The position numbers and the translations under genes are program-made. This document shows positions 1 through 8,542 of a stretch of 64,000 bases of DNA, piece by piece. Position 1 is the stretch's first letter; each line of letters starts with the position of its first letter. Source of the stretch: JAIBBV01 sp044347745 (GTDB lineage Bacteria; Bdellovibrionota_C; UBA2361; JAFLCA01). The notes beneath the pieces are model-generated. The model saw only the letters and a program-made list of their open reading frames with translations, was not told the DNA's origin and did no database searches. Location: the NCBI GenBank assembly GCA_044347745.1, contig JBIKUD010000014.1, forward strand, positions 1-64,000, given 5' to 3'.

Positions 1-42
1 ACATAACGCTCAGTATATTTGCTCCTGGCTCGGCTCTGCCTC

Positions 43-110
43 GCTATATACCGCTCACCTCAAGTTTACAGTGGCTAAAGACGGAAATTCATTTCGTGAG
101 CGGTATAAGC
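43..110. repeat. inverted repeat with long loop
   Basis: An 11-base arm ATACCGCTCAC (48-58) is perfectly repeated in inverse at 96-106. The pairing extends outward to about 43 and 110 if one bulged base is allowed. The loop is 37 bases. It lies in the gene-free first 171 bases, upstream of the small ORF and dsbD. It could be a structured leader, a terminator of a gene outside the window, or a protein-binding site. No T tract follows it. Confidence 0.5.
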
Positions 111-171
111 GTCCTTGTAGACAATATCAGGAGGATGTAAACTAACAGTAACTATTTTGTGGGCTATCTCT

Positions 172-441
172 ATGGACATTTCAAGCTTACCAGCTAAACA
201 AAAGCGCCTTAAACATTGGAGCCTACTGCTTAGCCAAGTTAAAGATTCAAATTTGCAACAAAACCTAGCCAGTTCCCTTGAACTCTACAAAGCGACCATA
301 GCGCGCTGCTGGAAAACCGAGCACATCACCAGCGAAGACGAGATGGAACTTAAAGACCTTGAACGCCGAATTGAAAAGCTGCACGAACTGGCGCGCTTTG
401 CCGTCTGTGGCTCCGCTGTTGCAGAACACTGCGAAAAATAA
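172..441 (+). CDS. small hypothetical protein upstream of dsbD-like gene
   Basis: This 89-residue soluble protein is not recognised. It is charged and predicted mostly helical (KLHELARF near the end), with two cysteines in its last 20 residues. It stops 14 bases before the dsbD-like gene, so the two are probably co-transcribed. The start is unresolved. ATG at 172 has no Shine-Dalgarno sequence, an in-frame TTG lies at 157, and the only strong ribosome site (AGGAGG, 129-134) is followed directly by ATGTAA, a start-stop pair. Confidence 0.6.
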   Translation: MDISSLPAKQKRLKHWSLLLSQVKDSNLQQNLASSLELYKATIARCWKTEHITSEDEMELKDLERRIEKLHELARFAVCGSAVAEHCEK

Positions 442-455
442 ACTGACCAGCACCC

Positions 456-1682
456 ATGGTCTTCGATTTTTCCGCTAGTACGCCCATAACTCAACTCACT
501 CAAGCATTTATTGCAGGACTTGGAACCAGCTTTACTCCCTGCGTGTATCCGCTCATCCCCATTACTTTGTCCGTAATTGGAGCGCGCGCCGCCCGTTCAA
601 GGCGCGAGGCATTCACTGTTTCAGCGGCCTATGTTTTTGGTATTTGTTGTACCTATACGATACTCGGAATGGCCTCCGCATTTACTGGCGCGCTTTTTGG
701 CTCAGCCTTGGGTAATCCATACGTCGTATTCGCGTTAAGCATACTCCTGTTTCTTTTGGCCTGCTCAAGTCTTGACCTATTTTCTTCTCAAAGCCTTTCG
801 AAATTACAGAATGCAGCAAGCAAATGGGGAGGTTCGGGGCTACGCGGCGCATTTGTAATGGGCACCGTAAGCGGCTTAGTTGCCGCCCCCTGTGTGGGAC
901 CAGTGCTGGTATTAATTTTGGGCGTTGCAGCCACCTCGGGGCAAGCGCTTTGGGGGGCGCTATTGCTTTTTGTGTATTCACTAGGTTTTGGCAGCATCTT
1001 TCTCTTATTGGGAGCATTTCCGCAGCTTCTGAATAAGCTACCTCGGTCAGGGAACTGGCTGATGGCCGTCAAAATTATTATTGCAGCAGCTTTGCTTACC
1101 GCCCTTCTGTTTATTTCAGAGCGTTTCACCTTAGACAAAATTAGTCCCTCCCTGTTAACGCGGACTCAACTTATTATCTGCGGCGCGTTTGGTGCTCTTC
1201 TCTCTACCTACCTGCTTTTAAAAACTTCAGCAAAATCGCTACGCCTTTGCCTCGCTCTTTCTTTGGCAATTTTTATGAGCCCCTTTGCTTTTTTTCACCC
1301 CGTGCCGCTCAACCAAGCTCTCGTCTGGCGCACCAGCATAGAAGAGGTACTCGCTCTTTTACCTACTGCAAAAAGCAATCATCAGGCAGTAGCCATGATA
1401 GACTTTTCGGCAGATTGGTGCGCTGCGTGTAAAGAACTTGAGGCAAAAACTTTCCAAGATCCTACCGTGATTGCTGAGCTTCAGAAACTCTTGTTGGCTC
1501 GAATTGATTTTACCGAGCCTGATGAGGTTTTGAGCGAACAATATGACATTCAGGGATTACCTGCGGTGCTCTTTTTAGATGCCGAGGGTAAGGAAATTCC
1601 GAATTCTAGAGTGTCGGGATTTATGGGTCCTGAGGAATTTTTAGCGCATATTGCGCCATTGATTGGGCGAAAAACTAGTTAA
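456..1682 (+). CDS. dsbD: DsbD-like thiol:disulfide interchange protein (membrane domain plus thioredoxin domain)
   Basis: This 408-residue inner-membrane reductase should pass electrons from cytoplasmic thioredoxin to periplasmic thiols. Residues 1 to about 290 form the multi-pass CcdA/DsbD transporter. Its two redox cysteines are visible as C29 (TPCVYP) and C146 (APCVGP). A periplasmic thioredoxin-like domain follows, with a WCAAC motif near residue 322. The N-terminal DsbD-alpha immunoglobulin-like domain of the E. coli protein is absent and no signal peptide precedes the first membrane segment, so this is the short ScsB/CcdA-thioredoxin form. Its stop shares the palindrome TTAA with the stop of the convergent kinase gene. 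Confidence 0.88.
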   Translation: MVFDFSASTPITQLTQAFIAGLGTSFTPCVYPLIPITLSVIGARAARSRREAFTVSAAYVFGICCTYTILGMASAFTGALFGSALGNPYVVFALSILLFLLACSSLDLFSSQSLSKLQNAASKWGGSGLRGAFVMGTVSGLVAAPCVGPVLVLILGVAATSGQALWGALLLFVYSLGFGSIFLLLGAFPQLLNKLPRSGNWLMAVKIIIAAALLTALLFISERFTLDKISPSLLTRTQLIICGAFGALLSTYLLLKTSAKSLRLCLALSLAIFMSPFAFFHPVPLNQALVWRTSIEEVLALLPTAKSNHQAVAMIDFSADWCAACKELEAKTFQDPTVIAELQKLLLARIDFTEPDEVLSEQYDIQGLPAVLFLDAEGKEIPNSRVSGFMGPEEFLAHIAPLIGRKTS

Positions 1683-3430
1683 CGCATCGGAAATCCATTA
1701 ATCTGCTCGATAGCTCGTTTTATTTCAGCCCGAACCTCCGGGGCCTCCTCTTTTAAAATGCGAGCATTTAAGTAGCCGAGCGCTCGTCGGTCTCCGAGTT
1801 TCCCTAAGGTAATAGCAGCTTCTTTACGCACCAAAGGATCGTGGTCATCCATACTTAAAAGCATTTGTGGCACAATACGCTTATCACCAAGCTCAGCCAA
1901 AAGCCGTAATGCTTCAAGGCGCACCAAAAAAGAATCATGTTGAAGCGGAACTACTGTGGCATCCACCAACGAAGGCACAGATCGCCTGCGGGCCTCGCGC
2001 ATGGCTTCAATAATAGTTTCTTCGTTCACTCCGCCTCGTACAAGCACGCCCAGCAGCTCACGGTCGCTCATTTCGTGCACCGTTTTGTTTGCTGGCACAG
2101 GATCAACCGAAGGAACAACTAATTCTTCTCCAAGTTGATTTATCGGAGCAACCACTATGGGCTGATCAAGCACAAGCTGACGCGCATCTTGCTGCTGATT
2201 CAGGGCCAGCCAAATAAACCACCCTGCTCCGCCCAAACAAGCAAGCGCCACGAGCAAGGCTATTTTTCGGGCTGGACTTTCCTTGTACCGGATAAACTGC
2301 TGCTTGTTACCTGGATTTTGACTCGGATTTTCGAAAAGCGAACCAGGCGTTACCTTCGCACCACGGTGGGCGCCAGAGTAAATGGGGTCATCATACACGC
2401 CGCTACTTCGAGGAGACTCCCACGGAGCGCTAGCCCCAGCTCCCACCGGCTGCTTTGGTTCAGTTATTACTGGGGCTTTGCTGGGACCTTCTTCATTGCC
2501 CCAGACTTTTTTTAAAGAATTCCAGGCTGAAATTTTTCGAGTTCGGACTGGCGCCTGTACCCCGGAAGCTCCAAGCTGAACTCCGGCAGCAGAGGCAAAT
2601 GCGCGCACCATATGCTGCGCTGAGTCAAATCTGTCCTCTTTCTTTTTAGCCAAAGCCCGCTCGAATTCTGCCTCGAGCGCTAACGGAAGCTCAGGAACAA
2701 GCGCCGTCAAGCTTAAGGGTTTCGAATTCAATATATTACCAATAACGGTAGTAAAGCTGTCTCCAGGGAAAGGTCTTTGCCCCGTTAAGCACTCAAAAGC
2801 AACAACTGCTAAACTAAATAAATCAGTGCGGTTATCTAATTTTTCATTACTAATTTGCTCTGGCGACATGTAACCCGGAGTTCCCATAATCGGCGCAAAG
2901 GTACCGCTGCTCTCACTGCCGGGAAAACTTTCATTAATACTCGCGATTCCAAAATCAAGAATAAAAACGTTACCAGATTTATCAACGAGTAAATTGCTCG
3001 GCTTAATGTCACGGTGAATAACTCCGCGAGAGTGGGCGTAATCGAGCCCGCCCGCAATCTGATATAGGTATTGCACCATTTGAGAGGGGCTAAGCTTACG
3101 CTCCTTCTCAATCACCACATCAAGACTTTCACCCTCAACATAATCCATTACGATATAGGGAGTGTCTTTGTCATGGTTAACTTCAAAGATAGTGATGACA
3201 TTCGGATGACGTAAATTTCCAGCCGAACGGGCTTCAAACTTGAAGCGCTTTACGGCAGCTTCTAAATCGGCCGGATCTGCTGAAATTAACTTGCGTAAGG
3301 TTTTTATCGCGACATCGCGCCCAATTTCTGGGTCTTTGGCCCGATAGACAAGACCCATCGAGCCACGCCCAAGCGGCCCCAAGATCTGGTACTTGCCTAT
3401 CATGCGAACTTGGGAGTCTAGATCGTTCAT
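1679..3430 (-). CDS. Hanks-type serine/threonine kinase with transmembrane segment and HEAT-like C-terminus
   Basis: An N-terminal kinase domain spans roughly residues 10-275. It has the glycine loop GRGSMGLVY, the lysine in VAIK, the catalytic loop HRDIKPSN and the DFG motif, so it should be active. A Pro/Ser-rich linker leads to one membrane segment near residue 400 (ALLVALACLGGAGW). The outer part ends in HEAT/PBS-lyase-like helical repeats (VRLEALRLLAELGD, VRKEAAITLGKLGD), probably a protein-binding sensor. ATG at 3430 (583 residues) was chosen. A GTG at 3460 would add ten residues. A 7-base-arm palindrome lies just upstream. The substrate is unknown. Confidence 0.88.
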   Translation of the reverse strand: MNDLDSQVRMIGKYQILGPLGRGSMGLVYRAKDPEIGRDVAIKTLRKLISADPADLEAAVKRFKFEARSAGNLRHPNVITIFEVNHDKDTPYIVMDYVEGESLDVVIEKERKLSPSQMVQYLYQIAGGLDYAHSRGVIHRDIKPSNLLVDKSGNVFILDFGIASINESFPGSESSGTFAPIMGTPGYMSPEQISNEKLDNRTDLFSLAVVAFECLTGQRPFPGDSFTTVIGNILNSKPLSLTALVPELPLALEAEFERALAKKKEDRFDSAQHMVRAFASAAGVQLGASGVQAPVRTRKISAWNSLKKVWGNEEGPSKAPVITEPKQPVGAGASAPWESPRSSGVYDDPIYSGAHRGAKVTPGSLFENPSQNPGNKQQFIRYKESPARKIALLVALACLGGAGWFIWLALNQQQDARQLVLDQPIVVAPINQLGEELVVPSVDPVPANKTVHEMSDRELLGVLVRGGVNEETIIEAMREARRRSVPSLVDATVVPLQHDSFLVRLEALRLLAELGDKRIVPQMLLSMDDHDPLVRKEAAITLGKLGDRRALGYLNARILKEEAPEVRAEIKRAIEQINGFPMR

Positions 3431-3462
3431 GTAAACTAATCTTTTATACGGAGGGTGCACTC

Positions 3463-3478
3463 TGATAGATCTCTATCA
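3463..3478. promoter_or_regulatory. palindrome upstream of kinase gene
   Basis: TGATAGA (3463-3469) and TCTATCA (3472-3478) are perfect inverted arms around two bases. They lie 33 bases upstream of the kinase ATG. This geometry suits a dimeric repressor operator, but no cognate regulator is adjacent, so the role is inferred. Confidence 0.35.
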
Positions 3479-3723
3479 AGATGCACAAACTATGCCCGAT
3501 GCGCCCACAAACTGAGCAAAACACGGGGTACAGCCTAATCTGCTTTTAAAAAGCAAAAAAGGGGCTAAGTGCGGCCTCGGCTAGGAAGTTTAATGGCCTG
3601 TCTGTAGGCATTATTTGGATCAGTACGGCTTTGGGCCTCAAAAACTTAAGATGCTCAAATTTTGGACTTTTACCCTTGCCATAGTTTACTCTGAATATGA
3701 ACAGCTTATCGTAGGCTTACACA

Positions 3724-4089
3724 ATGAACCCACTAAAACTTACCGAAATCAGGCGTCAGGCAGAGTCAGGGCTACTGCTTACTTGGAATGATAGATCTCA
3801 ATTTGAACTTTCATATCGGCTGCTTCGAACCGAGTGCCCTTGTGCCGAGTGCCGCGAAGCTCGCGGCGACTCGTCACACGCCAAGCCCCTAACAAGCAAG
3901 AAAAATACCCTACGCGTTATCGATGCCAGCGCAGATGAGCAGCTAAAACTGACCGAAATATGGGCCGTGGGCAACTACGCAATTGGGCTCGCCTGGGGAG
4001 ACGGGCATAAAACGGGGATATACACATTTGAGTTGTTAAGAGCCTTGTGTGAACGAACAAGGGCAAGCGAAACAACAACTGTTCACTAG
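3724..4089 (+). CDS. DUF971 family protein
   Basis: This 121-residue protein matches the DUF971/gamma-butyrobetaine hydroxylase N-terminal-like fold. It has a cysteine cluster CPCAEC followed by the family ending GNYAIGLAWGDGHKTGIYTF. The cysteines probably bind a metal. Stand-alone members are often linked to iron-sulfur or Mrp-type ATPase functions, but the biochemical role is not established. It is a single gene with a 293-base upstream spacer and converges on infA. Confidence 0.85.
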   Translation: MNPLKLTEIRRQAESGLLLTWNDRSQFELSYRLLRTECPCAECREARGDSSHAKPLTSKKNTLRVIDASADEQLKLTEIWAVGNYAIGLAWGDGHKTGIYTFELLRALCERTRASETTTVH

Positions 4090-4116
4090 TTTAAATCCAA
4101 CAGTAAAAGGCTCTAT

Positions 4117-4416
4117 CTAGGAGGCTTTTTTTGCTCCAGCTCCGGCAGCGCCGGCTCCAGCTGCAGGCGTCGCTCCAGCAGCTCCTCCTTTTGCAGCCCC
4201 CTCGCTTACGCGGCGCACGATGCGGCCCTTTGTTAAATCGTAAGGAGAAATTTCAACCACTACTCGATCGCCCGGAAGAACGCGAATGTAAAAACGCCTC
4301 ATTTTCCCAGCCAAGTACGCAAGTAGCTCGTGCCCGTTATCACACACCACACGAAAGGTTGTGTTCGGAAAACACTCCTTAATAACACCATTCATCTCAA
4401 TTCCGTCTTTACCCAT
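4117..4416 (-). CDS. infA: translation initiation factor IF-1 with Ala/Gly-rich tail
   Basis: Residues 1-70 are the S1/OB-fold IF-1, which binds the ribosomal A site during initiation. Typical signatures are EMNGVIKECFPNTTFRV, GKMRRFYIRVLPGDRV and PYDLTKGRIVRR. IF-1 is normally about 72 residues. This one continues for about 27 more, almost entirely Gly and Ala, ending in Lys-Lys. The tail is in frame with the normal gene and the DNA there is GC-rich. The function of the tail is unknown. Confidence 0.93.
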   Translation of the reverse strand: MGKDGIEMNGVIKECFPNTTFRVVCDNGHELLAYLAGKMRRFYIRVLPGDRVVVEISPYDLTKGRIVRRVSEGAAKGGAAGATPAAGAGAAGAGAKKAS

Positions 4417-4558
4417 AGGGCCGAACTCTCAACCAATTAATTAGAATTACCTTTGCACAGCCTTTTACCGTACAATTTCTGTTCACGAAATACGCTTACT
4501 CTATACCATAACTCTCAATCTAAGGCGTTACACCGTCATAACACCCCTAAACCGCAGC

Positions 4559-5545
4559 TTAATTTTCTCCGGAAAAAACGCCAATAGAGCGAAATTTCTT
4601 GTATCTTTGCTCCAAGAGCTCCTCGACACTAAGACGCCCAAGCTCATCCAGATGTCGCACCAACACCGTGCGTAAAATTTCGGCGGTTTCTTTGTGATTA
4701 CTGTGCGCCCCACCGATTGGTTCGGGCACTACCTCATCCACAATTCCCTTGGCTTTAAGGGAAGCAGCCGTCAGTTGCAACATCTCAGCTGCCTTAGCAG
4801 CCTGCTCCTGTGGGGGCTCATTACGTTCATGATGCCACAAAATTGAGGCGCATCCTTCCGGGGTGATAACTGAGTAACAGGCATTCTCAAGCATCAATAT
4901 TCGGTCGGTTACCCCAAGCGCCAGCGCACCTCCGCTACCACCTTCACCAATTACCACAGAAATAAGGGGAACAGTCAGTTCGGCAAGCTCTTCGAGGTTT
5001 CTTGCAATTGCCTCCGCCTGGCCTCGCTCTTCGGCTTCAAGCCCCGGATAGGCTCCTTGGGTATCAATTAAATTGATGACCGGTAGTCCAAATTTTTCGG
5101 CTAAACGAAAGAGACGCAAAGCTTTGCGATACCCTTCAGGCTGAGGCATTCCGAAGTTACGCTTCAGTCTCTCTTGGGTGCTGCGTCCACGCTGATGGCC
5201 CACGATCATGACTGGCAACTCACCTAATTTCCCTGTGCCGCCCACTATTGCCGGATCGTCGCGGAAGAGACGGTCGCCATGCAATTCGACGAAGTCATTA
5301 ATCATGAATTTGATAAAATCCAATGTAAATGGGCGGTCAAAGTGCCGCGAGAGCTGCACACGCTGATATGAAGTGAGGCGCCCATAAATTTCCTGACGCA
5401 CTTTTGCAACCCTGGCTTCCAGCTTCGCGTACTCATCTTTACGGCCAAGATTTCCACTGGCAATTTCATCTTTAAGGGCTTCAAGCTGAGCTTCAAGCTC
5501 AATTAAAGGGCGCTCAAATTCAAGCGGGTGGGTTATTGTTGTCAT
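4559..5545 (-). CDS. accA: acetyl-CoA carboxylase carboxyltransferase subunit alpha
   Basis: The 328-residue length is normal for AccA, which with AccD transfers carboxyl from biotin to acetyl-CoA in fatty acid synthesis. Family signatures include LEFERP at the N-terminus, QRGRSTQERLKRNFGMP, VINLIDTQGAYPG and IGEGGSGGALALG. The ATG start at 5545 is natural. It has its own 130-base upstream spacer, so it is probably transcribed separately from miaA. Confidence 0.96.
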   Translation of the reverse strand: MTTITHPLEFERPLIELEAQLEALKDEIASGNLGRKDEYAKLEARVAKVRQEIYGRLTSYQRVQLSRHFDRPFTLDFIKFMINDFVELHGDRLFRDDPAIVGGTGKLGELPVMIVGHQRGRSTQERLKRNFGMPQPEGYRKALRLFRLAEKFGLPVINLIDTQGAYPGLEAEERGQAEAIARNLEELAELTVPLISVVIGEGGSGGALALGVTDRILMLENACYSVITPEGCASILWHHERNEPPQEQAAKAAEMLQLTAASLKAKGIVDEVVPEPIGGAHSNHKETAEILRTVLVRHLDELGRLSVEELLEQRYKKFRSIGVFSGEN

Positions 5546-5677
5546 AAAAAGTTTACCAACGACAAAGTCTTCGCATGCACACGGACTTTATACATCCTCT
5601 GAAACCGGCCCCGAATATAGTGTTTTTTGGCTCTAAAGACAAACGGGAGAAAAAACAAGCGGGATGCCTAAAAAGCG

Positions 5678-6745
5678 CTACAGTAAGGCGGCATCCAGGT
5701 ACCATACTTCAGGCCTTTTTAGCTCATCTCTAAGTCTTAATTGCAGCTTTTGAAGTAATTCTGAGAAGCTGAGACTCAGAACCTCAAACTCTTTAAGAGC
5801 CAGCTTCCCCTTTGCTGGCTTGCCATTGATTGCTTGCGGCGTTTGCTGGGGAACGCAGCTCCATCCCCTCTTGAGGGGCTCGTTACGCCAGTAGGTCATT
5901 TGCCGCTTTGCAAGTTGGCGAGTAGCGCTGCAAATCTTTTGAAAAAGCTGGGGCTCAGATATTTTTTTATCCAAGAACATGCAGGCTTCAAGGTAGCCAA
6001 CGGTTTGCAGAACCGCGCAGTCTGGTCCAAAGGTTTGGCGCAGTCTCTGTGTCTCTTCAACCAGACCCTGAGAAAGCATACTGCGAGTTCTGAGTTCAAT
6101 TCGCTGGTGCAAAGTTTGCCGCTGAAAACAGAGAACCAAAACAAGCGGCGCTATATTTTCACGAAGCTGCGAACCTTTAAGTGCCTCCCCCATAGGGCGC
6201 CCTGAGCTTGCATACGCTTCAAGCGCTCGGGTGATACGCTGGGCATCGTGGGGGTGCAGCTGTGCAGCGCGCAAAGGATCCTGAACTTGCAGACGTCGGT
6301 AGGCTTCTTCCAAAGGCAAACTTCGAATTTCCTCACTTATCTCCGGGGAAGCAGCTGGCTGACTTACCAAGCCATAAACCAACGCACTAAAATACATGCT
6401 CGTGCCCACACATAATAAAGGCAGCGGCGGTACGGCGCGATGTGCCCGAGCGTGCATTTCATGCAGACAAGCTGTCACCATTTGAGAATAGAGTGCGGCA
6501 TTACATGGCTCTTCAGGTTCAAGAGCAGCCACTAAATGATGGCGAACTGAAGACAATTCTTCGGGGCTTGGCTGCGCAGCGCCTACACGACAGCCACGAA
6601 AAATCTGCACTGAGTCGATATTAATTATTTCTCCGCCCAGCGCCTGGGCCAATCGTATGGCCAAACTGGTTTTGCCACTGGCCGTCGGACCAGCAATTGC
6701 CAATACCGGACTCAAAGGCAAAACTTCGTGAGCACTAGCAGTCAC
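5678..6745 (-). CDS. miaA: tRNA dimethylallyltransferase
   Basis: MiaA prenylates A37 of tRNAs that read UNN codons. The P-loop GPTASGKT follows within about 20 residues of the chosen start, then the substrate loop NIDSVQIFRG and the tRNA-contact region RRLQVQDPLRAAQLHPHD. GTG at 6745 (355 residues) overlaps mutL by 11 bases. The open frame extends to a TTG at 6787. The protein is longer than the usual 300-320 residues because of a C-terminal extension ending in YLDAALL. Coupling to mutL mirrors the common mutL-miaA order. Confidence 0.9.
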   Translation of the reverse strand: MTASAHEVLPLSPVLAIAGPTASGKTSLAIRLAQALGGEIINIDSVQIFRGCRVGAAQPSPEELSSVRHHLVAALEPEEPCNAALYSQMVTACLHEMHARAHRAVPPLPLLCVGTSMYFSALVYGLVSQPAASPEISEEIRSLPLEEAYRRLQVQDPLRAAQLHPHDAQRITRALEAYASSGRPMGEALKGSQLRENIAPLVLVLCFQRQTLHQRIELRTRSMLSQGLVEETQRLRQTFGPDCAVLQTVGYLEACMFLDKKISEPQLFQKICSATRQLAKRQMTYWRNEPLKRGWSCVPQQTPQAINGKPAKGKLALKEFEVLSLSFSELLQKLQLRLRDELKRPEVWYLDAALL

Positions 6746-8534
6746 GTCCGAACCATGCCTCAATATCTTCCCGGGCGAAACGCACAATTACTGGGCGACC
6801 ATGAGGGCAAGCCGCACTAAATTCGCTGGAATCCATAGCTGCAAACAAAGCGTAGACTTCTTCCTTTTCCAGCTCGCGTCCTGAACGAATGCTGGCGTGA
6901 CAGGCGAGACGCGCCGCAATGTGGTCAACTTCCTGCTCAAAAGAAGCCGGGGTTAACTCAGACGCAGCCAGGGCTGCTATGTCCCTCAACACCGAAACTA
7001 CATGTGCGTCTTTAAAAAAGCTCGGCACCGCACGCACCACAAGCGCTGTCGAGCCCAGAGCCTCCCATTCAAAACCCACAGTTTGGAATTGAGGCAGCAA
7101 ATTCATACAATGCTCAACACCAAGCTCACTAAGTTCAACCACCATGGGCACCAAGAGCTGCTGCGAATCTGCTTGTTTATCGCGCAATCTTTGACGAATT
7201 ACATTATAATTGTAACGTTCGTGGGCCGCATGCATGTCTACAACATACAAGGCCTCTTGCCATTCGCAGACAAGATAACAGCTTAAAACCTGTCCGACAT
7301 AACGCAGCTCTGAAAATCTTGGTTCGCTCGGTGTTTTTTTCGATTCTGAGTGAGCTTCCGCTCCGCTACATATGGCAGGGTGCGCTTGGGTTCCCGCAGC
7401 ACTCTGGAATGCTAATTTTGTTTGAGGTGCGGGGGCGCCAAACCCGCTTGCGCGATACACATGCTGAGGCACTTCATTTGTTTCTCTAGAAGGCATCGGT
7501 TCTGTAATTGACCGATAGCCAGGAAGAGGAGCTTCGGGCCCAGAGGGTCTCATAGGAGAAGAAAAACTACGCACCGCGCGCAGCACAGTTTCGCGCACCA
7601 GCGCAAATACCCTACCTCCATCGCGAAATCTCACTTCCGATTTTTGCGGATGCACATTTACATCAAGTTCGGCACTTGGAATTTGAATATGAATAAAACC
7701 AACAGGAAATTCGCGCTCTTTGAGCGTAGAATCGAATCCATCTTTTACTGCCCGCAAAATCATGCGATCGCTGACGAGTCGTCCATTAACCAATATGACA
7801 AATGCACTCGAATCAAACTGTGCTGCCGATGGATGCCCTACTGCACCACGCACACTATGGGAACCCGTCTGCGATTCAAAAGGAACAAGAGCACCCCGAA
7901 AAAGAGCGTGTGCCCTGCGTTGTTCGTCTGCTACTTTCGGAAAATTGAGCGCCTCTTTGCCGTCTACAAGCAAGCGGTACCGAACCTCAGGATGCGCGAG
8001 CGATGACTGCGAGAGCCAGGTTTTAATTCTAGTTACTTCCGTTTTATCGCTTTTCAAAAATTTCTTACGCGCTGGGGTGTTCCAAAATAGACTATGCACC
8101 TCAATAGTTGTGCCGAGTGCTGACGGTGACGGCCCTACACTTCTCACCACTCCGCCTTCAATCACCAATTCAGTGCCCATCTCCTCTTGAGCTGTGCGGG
8201 TCAGCATTCTGAGGCGAGAAACTGCCGCAATTGAAGGCAAGGCCTCGCCGCGGAACCCCATTGTTGCAATATTTTCTAGGTCCTCTGCACTACGAATTTT
8301 GGATGTGGCATGGCGCAGAATTGCGAGCTCCGCATCCGCGCGGCTCATTCCCGATCCATTATCGCACACGCGAATGAGCTGCTGCCCTCCTTCCTCAATT
8401 TCAACCAAAATATCGGAGGCTCCCGCGTCTATGGCATTATCCACCAACTCACGCACAACACTCGCTGGACGCTCAACAACCTCGCCCGCAGAAATTTGGT
8501 TTATAACAATATCGGGAAGTAGCTGAACTTTCAT
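6735..8534 (-). CDS. mutL: DNA mismatch repair protein MutL
   Basis: The N-terminal GHKL ATPase has the family start IVINQISAGEVVERP, then DNAIDAGAS, DNGSGMS and GFRGEALPSI. After a variable linker (about 340-410), the dimerisation domain carries DMHAAHERYNYN and CPHGRP. The first resembles the metal-binding DQHAxxE motif of endonuclease-type MutL, although the last acidic residue is Asn here. Its 599 residues are normal. It overlaps miaA downstream and lies 8 bases after the protease gene. It couples MutS mismatch recognition to strand processing. Confidence 0.95.
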   Translation of the reverse strand: MKVQLLPDIVINQISAGEVVERPASVVRELVDNAIDAGASDILVEIEEGGQQLIRVCDNGSGMSRADAELAILRHATSKIRSAEDLENIATMGFRGEALPSIAAVSRLRMLTRTAQEEMGTELVIEGGVVRSVGPSPSALGTTIEVHSLFWNTPARKKFLKSDKTEVTRIKTWLSQSSLAHPEVRYRLLVDGKEALNFPKVADEQRRAHALFRGALVPFESQTGSHSVRGAVGHPSAAQFDSSAFVILVNGRLVSDRMILRAVKDGFDSTLKEREFPVGFIHIQIPSAELDVNVHPQKSEVRFRDGGRVFALVRETVLRAVRSFSSPMRPSGPEAPLPGYRSITEPMPSRETNEVPQHVYRASGFGAPAPQTKLAFQSAAGTQAHPAICSGAEAHSESKKTPSEPRFSELRYVGQVLSCYLVCEWQEALYVVDMHAAHERYNYNVIRQRLRDKQADSQQLLVPMVVELSELGVEHCMNLLPQFQTVGFEWEALGSTALVVRAVPSFFKDAHVVSVLRDIAALAASELTPASFEQEVDHIAARLACHASIRSGRELEKEEVYALFAAMDSSEFSAACPHGRPVIVRFAREDIEAWFGRDC

Positions 8535-8542
8535 GCCTTCCT

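Noticed and set aside
4090..4140. Hairpin-like GGCT and AGGCT repeats before a T run near the infA stop
   Set aside because: The repeats are direct, not inverted, and the T run is within the infA coding tail.
7644..8190. Plus-strand ORFs opposite mutL
   Set aside because: They are antisense to a clear mutL reading frame and have no family features.
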